Shown here: one piece after another, positions 45,074 to 53,799 of the stretch
How the letters are laid out: every line of letters starts with the position of its first letter
How positions within the stretch are numbered: the stretch's first letter is position 1
NCBI RefSeq assembly: GCF_000092045.1
Contig: NC_007765.1
Location: 434,001 to 498,000, forward strand
Length of the DNA: 64,000 nucleotides
Direction of reading: 5' to 3'
Source: Rhizobium etli CFN 42
GTDB taxonomy: Bacteria; Pseudomonadota; Alphaproteobacteria; Rhizobiales; Rhizobiaceae
The notes under the pieces: generated by a model
Told to the model about the DNA's origin: nothing
Databases searched by the model: none
What the model saw: only the letters and a program-made list of their open reading frames with translations
Program-made: the position numbers and the translations under genes

Positions 45074-45090
45074 CTCAGGAGGGAAAACAA

Positions 45091-45495
45091 ATGAAAGAAG
45101 AACCGCACGCAGTAGATGTTCATGTCGGAAAGACGATCCGCATACAGCGTCTGCTGCGCAAAGTTTCGCAGACGGAATTGGGCGATCGTGTCGGCGTAAC
45201 GTTTCAGCAGATCCAGAAATACGAAAAAGGCTCCAACCGCGTTTCAGCCAGCATGCTGGTTGAAATCGCCGGCGCGCTGAATGTGGACGTCAGGACGTTC
45301 TTTGACGACCTGTCGACCCCTGTAACGGCTAACGACAACCCGGCTCCCAGCGAGGAATTCGTTATTTCGCGCGAGGGTGTCCTTCTGAATGCGGCGTTCT
45401 TCTCGATCAAAAACGAAGCTCTTCGCAAGAAGATCCTGAAGCTTGTTCAGGCAATCGCCCACACCGAACAGGTCGACGGTGAAGCGGCCGAATAG
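45091..45495 (+). CDS. XRE-family HTH regulator (PraR/PhrR-like)
   Basis: The product is 134 aa, starting after AGGAGGG at 45091. The helix-turn-helix is at residues about 12-66: VGKTIRIQRLLRKVSQTELG, then DRVGVTFQQIQKYEKGSNRV, which is the form found in rhizobial PraR/PhrR-type regulators and many alphaproteobacterial paralogues. The C-terminal half is helical (LNAAFFSIKNEALRKKILKL) and likely mediates oligomerisation. PraR affects quorum sensing, biofilm and attachment in R. leguminosarum; whether this is the orthologue or a chromid paralogue cannot be told. A perfect inverted repeat precedes it. Confidence 0.85.
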   Translation: MKEEPHAVDVHVGKTIRIQRLLRKVSQTELGDRVGVTFQQIQKYEKGSNRVSASMLVEIAGALNVDVRTFFDDLSTPVTANDNPAPSEEFVISREGVLLNAAFFSIKNEALRKKILKLVQAIAHTEQVDGEAAE

Positions 45496-45536
45496 GCCGG
45501 GTCTCCTTCACGCGATCTCAACGGACGGCATGAAGG

Positions 45537-45803
45537 TCAATGGCGATCGATCAGGATCAGATTCTCGCTAGCGTCCTTCATTGCGATCTTGGCCTTGCTG
45601 CCGAGCAGTTTCTCGAGGTTGACGTCAAGTTCCCTGTCCGGATCTATGCCGTCCCAATCGATGACGACCTGCAGCAGCGCCATGTTCGTCAGGTGCATCA
45701 GATTACGCAGCTGAAGCTTTTCAGCCTCCTCCTTGGCTGCCGACAGCAGCCGGAAGATCCTTGCGTATTCACTGCCTGTACCTTCGTTATGTTGTTCAAA
45801 CAT
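45537..45803 (-). CDS. small conserved helical protein of unknown function
   Basis: The product is 88 aa, without cysteines, signal peptide or membrane segment. It starts MFEQHNEGTGSEYARIF; most of the chain is predicted helical (LLSAAKEEAEKLQLRNLMHL, then LLQVVIDWDGIDPD) with an acidic tail. It begins 64 bases after the tfuA stop on the same strand, so it may be the last gene of the YcaO-TfuA unit, or an unrelated gene with its own promoter. I recognise no family. Confidence 0.55.
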   Translation of the reverse strand: MFEQHNEGTGSEYARIFRLLSAAKEEAEKLQLRNLMHLTNMALLQVVIDWDGIDPDRELDVNLEKLLGSKAKIAMKDASENLILIDRH

Positions 45804-45867
45804 TGTCCCGCCCCTTTGGCCGTGAAGCCTCAGATTCCATCACCACTGCATCATTTCGCCGAGACCG

Positions 45868-46611
45868 TTATTCTAGCGTTACAGGAGTCACATTGCGTGT
45901 GACTTCCGCGTGCAAAAGCTCCCAATGCGAGGTTGCGGCAAAGCGCCAGTCACGATTGACGGGTGCGAATTCGTCGCGATGCAGCCACTCCAGCACCAGC
46001 CGCGCGTCGTTGCGTTTGCGTTCGACGCGGTTCTTGCGGAGAGCGGCTAGGAGGTGGTCGCGGCGCGGCTTGCGGAAATGGCACTCGTCGATCACCCTCG
46101 CATAGGTGCGCTCGGAAAAATGCAGGAAGCGACCGGAGAGCAGCAGTTTCTTGCGCTCACCCGTCGAAATCTCGCCGCAGGCATAAAGCGCATCGATCGT
46201 CGGTTCGAAATCGACCCAGGGTACGGAGAGCGGCAGCCAGCCAAGCGCCTGCGGCGCATGTACCAGCGCGACGGCCTCGTCGTCGAGCAGCCTCCCGGAC
46301 TCGTAATCTTCGAAGATCGAGCCGAGGCCGACCATCCCGAACGGAGCGCATTCCGCAGCCCGCAATGCGCCCATGCTAGCGCCGCCGGCTACGGCGACAT
46401 CATGTTCAAGCGCGTAGAGAATTTCCTTGTGCCAGACCGAAGGCAGCTCGCCGAAATAGCCGTCGACGAGGCCGATCGCGGTGGCGCCATCCTCCACCGC
46501 CTTCAGGATGTCGCCGCGGGCGGCGGGCGGGCGGAAATCGATGCAAGGAGAGATATTTCTCGCTGCGGCAAGGCCGCTACCAAGGCTCGGACCGACGAAC
46601 AGAACCTTCAT
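45868..46611 (-). CDS. tfuA: TfuA-like protein (YcaO partner)
   Basis: The product is 247 aa, made almost entirely of the TfuA core domain: MKVLFVGPSLGSGLA at the N-terminus, AIGLVDGYFGELPSVWHKEI, VAVAGGASMGALRAAEC and GMVGLGSIFEDY. TfuA was named from trifolitoxin production in Rhizobium leguminosarum bv. trifolii. Together with YcaO it forms thioamides: in methanogens on methyl-CoM reductase, in actinobacteria on peptides. It is thought to deliver sulfide. Its ATG overlaps the ycaO stop by four bases, so the two are translationally coupled. Confidence 0.9.
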   Translation of the reverse strand: MKVLFVGPSLGSGLAAARNISPCIDFRPPAARGDILKAVEDGATAIGLVDGYFGELPSVWHKEILYALEHDVAVAGGASMGALRAAECAPFGMVGLGSIFEDYESGRLLDDEAVALVHAPQALGWLPLSVPWVDFEPTIDALYACGEISTGERKKLLLSGRFLHFSERTYARVIDECHFRKPRRDHLLAALRKNRVERKRNDARLVLEWLHRDEFAPVNRDWRFAATSHWELLHAEVTRNVTPVTLE

Positions 46612-47876
46612 GATTGGGCTCCTCTCATGGTGTTGACGGCGCGCAGGCCGAGCTGGATGTACTGACCTGATATATCGACCTCCAGGCCCGGCACGATCAC
46701 CCTGACGACTGAGACCGGCAAAGCCGGATGGGCAAAGGGCACGGCGACGATCTGCCCGATCCCGCTCGCCACCAGCCGGTCGGCTATGTTGTGGATGGTC
46801 TCCTGGATCGTCGCGGCACGGCGATGGCGGCTCTGAAAGGCGCGCATCCGGCCGTCGCTCTCGCAGAGTTCGACCAGCTGCTGCATCGCCGCACTCTTGT
46901 CGAGCCGCTGATAGATGCGCGGCGAGAAATCGTCGCGGCTGCCGGCGATCGCCGTCAGCCGGCTCTGCGCCGCCTCGGTGATGGCGCGCAATGCGGCGCG
47001 CACGGGATCGCGATGGCAGCCGCAGCCGCCGCAGACATGCGACCAGCGCGCGTCGACGCGGTCGGAAAGATTGCCCGGCATGATGACGGCCAGAAAAGCC
47101 GGAACGCCGACATCGGTGGTCATGTCGATGAGCAGCAGCCGCATGCCGGCGCGGGTGATCCGGTCGGTCATGACGTCGATGACCGCATCGTCGAAGGAGG
47201 CGGGGTCGATGCGGCTCTCCTGGAGGCGCTGCGGTGATTTCAGCTGGGTCAGAGCCCAGGCGTCGCGCTCGACCAGCTCGCAAAGGCCGTGCAGAACCGC
47301 TTCGGACGGCGTATTGCCGGAGGCAAGCCCATCGCTCGACTGCTCGAAGCCCGGCGGCCGCTCGCCGCGATGGTCGAGGCCGACGAGCCACCAGGGGACA
47401 AAGACGCTGCTGCCGGACAGAATGTCGAGGCCAGAGCACCAAGGGATGGGGTCACCGCCGATGTCATCGGGTGCGCATCGTGCGACATTGTCGAGATCGA
47501 TCATGGCGGCGCGTTCCGCCCGCATGCTCTCCACCGTCGCCTTCGTCAGGTCGGCAGGCGCAATTTCCGCGATTCGCGTCTCGATCGCCTCCATGGCGGC
47601 CGAGGCCATGGCGGCATCATTGTCGATGCCTTTGCCCTGGAAGACCGAAAGCGTGTGGCTGTTCGGCCTCGTCGCAAAGGCGACTGGGATGTTCAGAACG
47701 TCGAGGGCGGTCAGCAGGCCGACGCGCGTGATGCCGAATCCGCGCAGATGCGGCCGGATGGCTGCAAGTGTCTGCGCCGGCATGACTGCGCGGTCGTGAT
47801 ATTCGCTGACGCCGGCGGATGATCGTTTGAGATCAGCGGCTAGCGTTTCAAGGTCGGCAAAGGCGGACATTCCCAT
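46608..47876 (-). CDS. YcaO-domain cyclodehydratase/thioamide synthetase
   Basis: The product is 422 aa. YcaO ATP-binding motifs are visible: SAAMEAIETRIAEI (ExxExR helix, about residues 90-103), SSDGLASGNTPSEAVLHGL followed by CELVERDAW (the second Glu pair), and a C-terminal domain. There is no E1-like or ThiF partner domain, and the neighbouring gene is tfuA, so backbone thioamidation is more likely than azoline formation. The first ATG (47876) is followed by another two codons on; AAGGA overlaps the stop of the 47-aa peptide gene seven bases upstream, so translation is probably coupled to it. Confidence 0.9.
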   Translation of the reverse strand: MGMSAFADLETLAADLKRSSAGVSEYHDRAVMPAQTLAAIRPHLRGFGITRVGLLTALDVLNIPVAFATRPNSHTLSVFQGKGIDNDAAMASAAMEAIETRIAEIAPADLTKATVESMRAERAAMIDLDNVARCAPDDIGGDPIPWCSGLDILSGSSVFVPWWLVGLDHRGERPPGFEQSSDGLASGNTPSEAVLHGLCELVERDAWALTQLKSPQRLQESRIDPASFDDAVIDVMTDRITRAGMRLLLIDMTTDVGVPAFLAVIMPGNLSDRVDARWSHVCGGCGCHRDPVRAALRAITEAAQSRLTAIAGSRDDFSPRIYQRLDKSAAMQQLVELCESDGRMRAFQSRHRRAATIQETIHNIADRLVASGIGQIVAVPFAHPALPVSVVRVIVPGLEVDISGQYIQLGLRAVNTMRGAQS

Positions 47877-47883
47877 CTCGTCC

Positions 47884-48027
47884 TTAGCGGAACTTCAGGG
47901 CATGAGTCAGGTTTTCGAGGGCGTTCGCATTGATGGTGAGTTCGTCCTGCTTCATCGCAGCCTTGGCTGCAGCCGAGAAACGCGGCTGGGACGGAATTGC
48001 GGCATTGGGTTCAACACTGGTTTTCAT
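47884..48027 (-). CDS. candidate precursor peptide of the YcaO-TfuA locus (47 aa)
   Basis: The frame runs from ATG at 48027 to TAA at 47884 with GGAG eight bases before the start. The peptide starts MKTSVEPNAAIPSQPRF, continues SAAAKAAMKQDELTINANAL and ends ENLTHALKFR. It has no Cys and no membrane segment; Ser/Thr are few. The stop codon is seven bases before the ycaO start and forms part of its ribosome binding site. Position, size and coupling are those of a RiPP precursor, with an alpha-helical leader (SAAAKAAMKQDEL) and a C-terminal core of about 10-15 residues as the simplest reading. The absence of Cys/Ser-rich core argues for backbone thioamidation and not azoles. That it is modified is inference. 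Confidence 0.75.
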   Translation of the reverse strand: MKTSVEPNAAIPSQPRFSAAAKAAMKQDELTINANALENLTHALKFR

Positions 48028-48060
48028 TGTCCATCTCCAATGGGATAGGCAGCGGGCTGC

Positions 48061-48117
48061 CGTTAACCATTGAAGAGGAACACTGCCGGCGTCATTTAAG
48101 CGTTACAGGCTTCGTTA
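48061..48117 (-). promoter_or_regulatory. three CGTTA repeats upstream of the peptide gene
   Basis: CGTTA occurs at 48061, 48101 and 48113 in the 103-base gap between the BTAD regulator and the peptide gene (TAACG when read in the direction of transcription). SARP/BTAD regulators usually bind short direct repeats near the -35 region. Spacing here (12 and 40) is not the classical 11/22, so this is a weak candidate site. Confidence 0.25.
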
Positions 48118-48130
48118 AAAGGCCGCATAA

Positions 48131-50086
48131 TCAGGGAAGTCCTGCCAGGTGCAGGCCATGAATCAGCGTTTCCGTGTAGCGAGGATCGCGATCGGGAACG
48201 AAATGGCGGATGTCCTCGCTGCGGAAATCCGGAAAATTATCCAGAACGACGCTCGCATAACCGCCAGCCTTTTTCATATCCCCCGCCATGGCGTGGGCGG
48301 CTGCGAGTAACCGGGCGGTCGCCTGCTTGGACTTCACCGGTTCAAGCGCCTCGATCGCCTGTTGGTATTCTCCGCGATCGAAGTGAATCCCGCCACGATT
48401 CCAGTAGTAATAATCGGGCGGCAGCGGATTGAGCTTGAAGGCCGCGTTGTTCAGGTCCAGCGCTTTGTCAAAGTCGCCGTAGTGGCACAGCGCATCGGCG
48501 TAGTCGGCGAGGATGTCGGCATCGTTGGGATTGAGATCCTGCGCCTGCTGGAAATAGTCCAGGCTTTCGTCGAAACGGCGGCGGTACAGCGCCACGAAAC
48601 CCAACTCGCGGTAGGCCCTGCCGCTGTTCGGATCGGACTGCTGCGCCTGCCGGGCGGCGCCATTCGCCTCGTCGAGCAGTTCGGTGTCCTGCATGCCGCG
48701 GATCAGCCATTCCATGCCGAGCGCACGCGACACGCCGGCGTGGGCGGCCGAAAAATTCTCGTAACGATTGAGCGAGGATTTGAACCATTTGCGCGCCTGA
48801 CGCAGATGCTGCAGGTCGGTCTGGGCGATCAGCCGCTTGCCTTCCAGATAGAGACGGTAGGCGGATGGCGGCGCATCGCCGATCGGCATCGCCAGCTCGT
48901 GGCGTTCGACGGTGTCGGCGAGCGAGGAGACGATGCGCCGTGTCAGATGCGCGAAGGATTCACTGATCTTCTGCATGACCAGCGGCAATTCCAGAGCCCA
49001 GATCACCTCCGATGTCGTCGTCCGCGTCAGACGGCAGGTCGCATAGACATCCTCGTCGCGGCCCTGGATGGTGACGTAAACCGCATAGTCGAAGCTGAGG
49101 TCGAGCGGGCGGGGCACGGCACGGGCCGGATCGACCGAACGGCTGAGGATTTCGAGGCTCGTATGGGCTGCGATCACCCTGAAGCCGCGCTGCTGGCTGA
49201 GGCCGATGGTGACGTCCTCAAGCAAGGCCCTGCCGACGCGCTCCATCAGCGGATCGGTGAAAATGCTTTCCGGCGGCAGGATGATGATCCGCGGCTGGCC
49301 GAGCAGATCGGCGAAGCCACTCGGCCCAGCCGATGGACGTTCGGCCGCAGCGGGCTGAGCTGCCGGGATCAGGCCGAGTTCGCGGGCGAGCGCGGTGGTG
49401 CTTTCCTCCGGCTCGGCGTCGAACTCGTCCTTCAGCTGGCTTTTGCACTTCAGATAAGTTTGGCGCGCCGCGGCCGGATCGTTCATCCTGACATAAGTGC
49501 GCATCAGGGCCCGATAGGCCGTCTCGCTGGCGGGGTCGAGCTCCAGCAGGCGACGGGCAAAGGCCACCTGCTCTTCATCCGATCTGTCTTCAGCGGTTTC
49601 CACCAGCCGGGTCAGATGGGCGGCGCGCAATTCGTCGACGCGCTGGCGCTCGAAAGTCAGCCAGTCCTCGGCGCCCTGCGTCGGCGACTTGGCGCTTTCG
49701 AGCAATTCGCCATTGAGAATGTCGCCGTCTTCGGCTGCGAGCGGCCCTTTCTGCTTCAGCATATGGACGTCGACTTCCCAGCCGTCGGCAAGCCCGATAT
49801 GGGTTCGGGTCGCTTTCAGCAGCGGCGGCAGGGCGGCGGGAATGCTTTGCTCGATGCGCGCCAGCAGCTGGCGCAGACTGCCTGCGCGTTTTTCCGGCGC
49901 TTCCGATTGCCAGAGCTGCCGTCTGATGGTTTCGCGGTCGAGTTCGAGATTGGCTTCGGCGGCGAGCATGGCGAAGAGAAAATAAGACTTCTCCGGCAAG
50001 GGGAGTTCCCTCCCCGCTGCCAGCAATCGCGGTCTTCCGAGCAGGCAGAGCCTGTTCGTCGACATCTGTCCGGATGTCCGTTGCAT
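48131..50086 (-). CDS. SARP-like transcriptional activator (wHTH-BTAD-TPR)
   Basis: The product is about 650 aa. An OmpR/SARP-type winged helix (LCLLGRPRLLAAGRELPLPE, then AMLAAEANLELDRETIRRQL) is followed by a BTAD domain (GELLESAKSPTQGAEDWLTF to RQTYLKCKSQLKDEFD), then a central alpha/beta sensor-like part and C-terminal TPRs (SGRAYRELGFVALYRRRFDE, then NPNDADILADYADALCHYGD). Such activators are typical of Streptomyces antibiotic clusters and are rarer in rhizobia. It lies 103 bases upstream of the peptide-ycaO-tfuA genes on the same strand, the obvious candidate regulator. The start is uncertain: frame opens at 50125 (GTG); I use the ATG at 50086 after GTGAGAAG; ATG 50065 is the last option. 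Confidence 0.8.
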   Translation of the reverse strand: MQRTSGQMSTNRLCLLGRPRLLAAGRELPLPEKSYFLFAMLAAEANLELDRETIRRQLWQSEAPEKRAGSLRQLLARIEQSIPAALPPLLKATRTHIGLADGWEVDVHMLKQKGPLAAEDGDILNGELLESAKSPTQGAEDWLTFERQRVDELRAAHLTRLVETAEDRSDEEQVAFARRLLELDPASETAYRALMRTYVRMNDPAAARQTYLKCKSQLKDEFDAEPEESTTALARELGLIPAAQPAAAERPSAGPSGFADLLGQPRIIILPPESIFTDPLMERVGRALLEDVTIGLSQQRGFRVIAAHTSLEILSRSVDPARAVPRPLDLSFDYAVYVTIQGRDEDVYATCRLTRTTTSEVIWALELPLVMQKISESFAHLTRRIVSSLADTVERHELAMPIGDAPPSAYRLYLEGKRLIAQTDLQHLRQARKWFKSSLNRYENFSAAHAGVSRALGMEWLIRGMQDTELLDEANGAARQAQQSDPNSGRAYRELGFVALYRRRFDESLDYFQQAQDLNPNDADILADYADALCHYGDFDKALDLNNAAFKLNPLPPDYYYWNRGGIHFDRGEYQQAIEALEPVKSKQATARLLAAAHAMAGDMKKAGGYASVVLDNFPDFRSEDIRHFVPDRDPRYTETLIHGLHLAGLP

Positions 50087-50273
50087 CCCGCTTCTCACCC
50101 CTGAAGACCAGACGCGCATACGCACCGGTCAGGAACATGTTAGAGCGATAATAGGCCCGCGCATAGCGCAAAAAGAAGTTTTTACACCGAATATTTGCAT
50201 TTTCTCACATAAGCGGCCGGAAATGCTTGCCAACACTTTGCCCCCGACGTGATTTTGATCCGTTATTCCAGCC

Positions 50274-50296
50274 GTTGCGGCCTCTACAGCCGCAAC
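50274..50296 (-). terminator. hairpin after nadC
   Basis: GTTGCGGC (50274-50281) and GCCGCAAC (50289-50296) form a perfect 8-bp stem with a 7-base loop, 57 bases after the nadC stop. No T-run follows. It is the only structure between nadC and the regulator gene's upstream region (50126-50352). Confidence 0.5.
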
Positions 50297-50352
50297 CAAC
50301 AGCGACCGATCCTGATCGATCACAGCATCGGCGCGATCTATTTGGCGCTGGT

Positions 50353-51219
50353 TTATGCCGCGCCGGCGGCCTCGACGAAATCGAGGCCGATATCCAGCAC
50401 GGGCGCGCTGTGCGTCAGCCAACCGACCGAAATAAGGTCGACGCCGGAAGCGGCGATTGCAGCGGCCGTTGCCGGCGTCACCCGGCCCGATGCCTCAGTG
50501 ATTGCCCGCCCGGCAACGATGGCGACCGCCTCGCGCAGCTGGTCCGGCGTCATATTGTCGAGCAGAACGGCATCGACACCGACGGCCATCGCCTCCTGCA
50601 GCTGATCGAGCCTGTCCACTTCGACCTCGATCTTGACCAGATGACCGACGCCGGCCCGCGCCCGGCGGATCGCCTCGGCAACGCCGCCTGATATGGCCAC
50701 GTGGTTGTCCTTGATCAGCACCGCGTCATAAAGCGCGAAACGGTGGTTCATGCCGCCGCCGGCCCGCACGGCATATTTCTCCAGCGCCCGCAGCCCTGGC
50801 GTCGTCTTGCGCGTGCAGGCGACCGAGGCCTTGGTGCCGCTGATGGCGGCGGCAATGCCGGCCGTGACGGTGGCGATGCCGGAGAGGTGGCCGAGGAAAT
50901 TCAGCGCGGTGCGCTCACCGGTCAAGAGACTGCGTGACGGACCTTCGATAGTGGCGATCACGTCGCCTGATTTGACCGCATCGCCGTCCTCGATGTGGCG
51001 GCGCATGACGATTTCGGGGTCGACGAGCGTGAAGGCGAGGTCGGCCGCATCGAGGCCGGCGATCACGCCGGGCTGGCGGGCGGCCATCACCACCGTGGAG
51101 CGGTGATCTGAGGGAATGACCGACGCCGAGGTGATGTCGCCGGCAAGGCCGAGATCTTCGAGCAGGGCTGCCCGCACCAAGGGTTCGATAATCAGACGCG
51201 GAAGCGGGGCGAGGCTCAT
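50353..51219 (-). CDS. nadC: nicotinate-nucleotide pyrophosphorylase (NadC)
   Basis: The product is 288 aa, starting at 51219 one base after the nadB stop; the longer frame to 51264 lies inside nadB. The quinolinate phosphoribosyltransferase fold shows ALLEDLGLAGDITSASVIP, GERTALNFLGHLSGIATVTA, the Lys-rich TRKTTPGLRALEKYAVRAGG with catalytic Lys/Arg, and KIEVEVDRLDQL. It makes nicotinate mononucleotide from quinolinate and PRPP. It is the last gene of nadABC. Confidence 0.95.
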   Translation of the reverse strand: MSLAPLPRLIIEPLVRAALLEDLGLAGDITSASVIPSDHRSTVVMAARQPGVIAGLDAADLAFTLVDPEIVMRRHIEDGDAVKSGDVIATIEGPSRSLLTGERTALNFLGHLSGIATVTAGIAAAISGTKASVACTRKTTPGLRALEKYAVRAGGGMNHRFALYDAVLIKDNHVAISGGVAEAIRRARAGVGHLVKIEVEVDRLDQLQEAMAVGVDAVLLDNMTPDQLREAVAIVAGRAITEASGRVTPATAAAIAASGVDLISVGWLTHSAPVLDIGLDFVEAAGAA

Positions 51220-51220
51220 G

Positions 51221-52762
51221 TCAGGCGCTCCTGGCCAGCGAATAGGGCGGTGTGGCGCGGGCAATCTCCAGCGCTTGGGAAAGGCGCATCCGGCGGCGCT
51301 TGATATCGGCGAGCTTCAGAGGAAAATCGGTGCGGGCATGGGCGCCGCGCGATTCCATCCGCAGACCGGCAAAGACGGCGATCAGAAGCGCGACGATGGC
51401 CGGATCGGCGGCCGGGCCGTCACTTTCGGCAAGCGGCAGCAGGGCGGCAATTGCGTCCTGGACGGCACCCCCATTGCGCAGCACGCCGAGATGGCGCGAG
51501 ACGACCGGGCGGACCAGCGATGCGTCGGCCAGCGCCGGCAGCCTTTCGGATTGCAAGGGACTGCCGGTTCGTGCCGGCATGCCCGCTACGTCGCGCGCCG
51601 CCCGCATGCCCATCACCGCCGCTTCCAGCAGCGAATTGCTGGCCAGCCGGTTTGCGCCGTGCAGGCCGGTCGAGGCCGCCTCCCCGGCAACCCAGAGGCC
51701 GGGAACGGAGCTGCGGCCATTGGCATCGGTTGCGACGCCGCCCATGTGGTAGTGAACGGCCGGGCGCACCGGAATGAGGTCTTTCGCCGGATCGATTCCG
51801 GCTTCGCCGCAAAGGGCTGCGATCACAGGGAAGCGTGGAGCGAACCGGCTGCCGAGCGCGTCGCGGGCATCGAGGAAGACCCTGCCGCCGCGGGCGATCT
51901 CGGCACTGATGGCGCGCGCCACCACATCGCGCGGCGCAAGCTCGGCGCCCGGGATGCGGGCCATGAACCGTTCACCGCTTTCATTGACGAGCAGAGCCCC
52001 CTCGCCGCGCACCGCCTCGCTGACCAGCGCCAAGGGCCTGCGGCGAGAATCGAGCGCCGTCGGATGGAACTGCACGAATTCCATGTCGGCAAGTTCCGCA
52101 CCCGCCCGTGCCGCGAGCGCAATCCCCTGGCCGAAATTGCCGATCGGATTGGTGGTCGCATCATAAAGGCCGCCGATACCGCCGGTGGCGAGTACCACCT
52201 TCGCGGTCGGCAGGATGGCTGCCCCATCCGCGGTCGCGCAGAGCAGGCCGGCGACCTCCTCGCCGTCCATCAGAATCCGCCGCGCTTCGAAGCCTTCGAG
52301 CATTGAAATGGCAGGCGACTGCGCCACGGCCCGTACCAATGCGGCGATGATTGCCGCACCCGAGCCATCGCCTTCGGCATGGACGATGCGGCGGCGGTTA
52401 TGGGCCGCCTCCAATCCGAGCGAGAATTCTCCCGTCGCATTGCGGTCGAAGCGCACGCCGGCCTGTTCCAGCGCGGCAATTGCTGCCGGTGCCTCGGCAA
52501 TGATGCCCGCCGCGACGGTCCGGTCGCAGAGCCCGTCGCCGGCAGCAAGCGTATCCGCCAGATGAAGCGCCGCACTGTCGTCGGCGCCGATGCTGGCGGC
52601 AATGCCGCCCTGCGCCCAGGCGCTCGATGTTTCGGCGCCGAGGGCGGCGCGGGTGACGATGACGGAGGGTTCCGGCGCCAGCGTCAGTGCCGTCATCAGC
52701 CCGGCGAGGCCGCTGCCGACGATGACGGTGCGCCCGGCAAGATGATCGAGACGTTCGCTCAT
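51221..52762 (-). CDS. nadB: L-aspartate oxidase (NadB)
   Basis: The product is 513 aa, slightly shorter than E. coli NadB (540). The FAD motif is [16 protein letters not shown] (residues about 14-29), then [12 protein letters not shown], the family signature, and [20 protein letters not shown] plus [20 protein letters not shown] for the active site. It oxidises L-aspartate to iminoaspartate for NadA. The ATG overlaps the nadA stop by four bases. Confidence 0.96.
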   Translation of the reverse strand: MSERLDHLAGRTVIVGSGLAGLMTALTLAPEPSVIVTRAALGAETSSAWAQGGIAASIGADDSAALHLADTLAAGDGLCDRTVAAGIIAEAPAAIAALEQAGVRFDRNATGEFSLGLEAAHNRRRIVHAEGDGSGAAIIAALVRAVAQSPAISMLEGFEARRILMDGEEVAGLLCATADGAAILPTAKVVLATGGIGGLYDATTNPIGNFGQGIALAARAGAELADMEFVQFHPTALDSRRRPLALVSEAVRGEGALLVNESGERFMARIPGAELAPRDVVARAISAEIARGGRVFLDARDALGSRFAPRFPVIAALCGEAGIDPAKDLIPVRPAVHYHMGGVATDANGRSSVPGLWVAGEAASTGLHGANRLASNSLLEAAVMGMRAARDVAGMPARTGSPLQSERLPALADASLVRPVVSRHLGVLRNGGAVQDAIAALLPLAESDGPAADPAIVALLIAVFAGLRMESRGAHARTDFPLKLADIKRRRMRLSQALEIARATPPYSLARSA

Positions 52763-53730
52763 ATCGCCAGCATCCTTTCGACGGCGCGCCGCGCCGCTGC
52801 GGCGATTGCCGGATCGACCGTCACTTCATGGCGGTTTTCCTCAAGTGCGGCGCGAATATTGGTGAGGGTGATCCGCTTCATATGCGGGCAGAGATTGCAG
52901 GGGCGGATGAATTCGACGTCGGGATGGTGGACTGCGACGTTGTCGCTCATCGAGCATTCGGTCAGTAGCACGACGCGCGCCGGCTTCTGCCTGCCGACAT
53001 AATCGGACATCACAGCGGTGGAGCCGGCGAAATCGGCCTCCGCCACCACGTCCGGCGGGCATTCCGGATGGGCGAGCACCGTCACGCCGGGATGGTTTTC
53101 ACGCAGTTGGCGAACATCGTCTGCGGTGAAGAGTTCATGCACTTCGCAATGCCCATGCCAGGCGATGATCTCGACGTCGGTCTCACGGGCGACGTTGCGG
53201 GCGAGATATTCGTCGGGGATCATCAGCACCTTCGGCACGCCGAGCGACTCCACCACCTGTTTGGCATTGCCCGAGGTGCAGCAGATGTCGGAGGCGGCCT
53301 TCACCGCCGCCGAGGTATTGACATAGGTGATGACGGGCACGCCGGGATGAGCCTGGCGCAGCAGCGCAATATCCTGCGGCGTGATCGAATCCGCCAGCGA
53401 GCAGCCGGCGCCGAGATCGGGGATCAGCACGGTTTTTTCGGGGTTCAGAAGCTTGGCGGTCTCGGCCATGAAATGCACGCCGGCCAGCACGATGACATCG
53501 GCATCGACCTCGACAGCCTTGCGGGCGAGCGCCAGGCTGTCGCCGACGATATCGGCCACACCGTGAAAAATCTCAGGCGTCTGATAGTTGTGAGCGAGAA
53601 TGACGGCATTACGGCGGCGCTTGAGCTCGAGAATGGCGTCCACGTCGTCCGCGAACGACATCCATTCGGCTTTGGGGATGACGCGGCTGACGCGGTTGTA
53701 GAGCGAGGATGCGGAAACTGCGTGATTCAT
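52759..53730 (-). CDS. nadA: quinolinate synthase (NadA)
   Basis: The product is 323 aa. NadA motifs are [39 protein letters not shown] and [13 protein letters not shown], with the three [4Fe-4S] cysteines in [16 protein letters not shown] and [12 protein letters not shown]. It condenses iminoaspartate with dihydroxyacetone phosphate. It is the first of nadABC and has two NadQ-type palindromes 15-67 bases before its start, so transcription is likely repressed when NAD is plentiful. Confidence 0.96.
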   Translation of the reverse strand: MNHAVSASSLYNRVSRVIPKAEWMSFADDVDAILELKRRRNAVILAHNYQTPEIFHGVADIVGDSLALARKAVEVDADVIVLAGVHFMAETAKLLNPEKTVLIPDLGAGCSLADSITPQDIALLRQAHPGVPVITYVNTSAAVKAASDICCTSGNAKQVVESLGVPKVLMIPDEYLARNVARETDVEIIAWHGHCEVHELFTADDVRQLRENHPGVTVLAHPECPPDVVAEADFAGSTAVMSDYVGRQKPARVVLLTECSMSDNVAVHHPDVEFIRPCNLCPHMKRITLTNIRAALEENRHEVTVDPAIAAAARRAVERMLAI

Positions 53731-53744
53731 GACCGGCTCCTAAT

Positions 53745-53763
53745 TATGCTCGATTTGAGCATA
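53745..53763. promoter_or_regulatory. NadQ-type operator 1 upstream of nadA
   Basis: A perfect palindrome, TATGCTC (53745-53751) and GAGCATA (53757-53763) with a 5-base spacer, lies 15-33 bases upstream of the nadA start. The adjacent gene encodes a NadQ-type regulator and a second copy lies 34 bases further upstream. Confidence 0.8.
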
Positions 53764-53778
53764 TTGTAGGCAAAGACA

Positions 53779-53797
53779 TATTCTCGCTATGAGCATA
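53779..53797. promoter_or_regulatory. NadQ-type operator 2 upstream of nadA
   Basis: TATTCTC (53779-53785) and GAGCATA (53791-53797) with a 5-base spacer differ from operator 1 by one arm base. The 34-base offset between the two copies is just over three helical turns, which allows two dimers on nearly the same face. Confidence 0.75.
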
Positions 53798-53799
53798 TG

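Noticed and set aside
47884..48048. Plus-strand frame of about 70 codons over the peptide gene
   Set aside because: It overlaps the minus-strand 47-codon frame, has no ribosome binding site and is not linked to any operon, while the minus-strand frame is coupled to ycaO.
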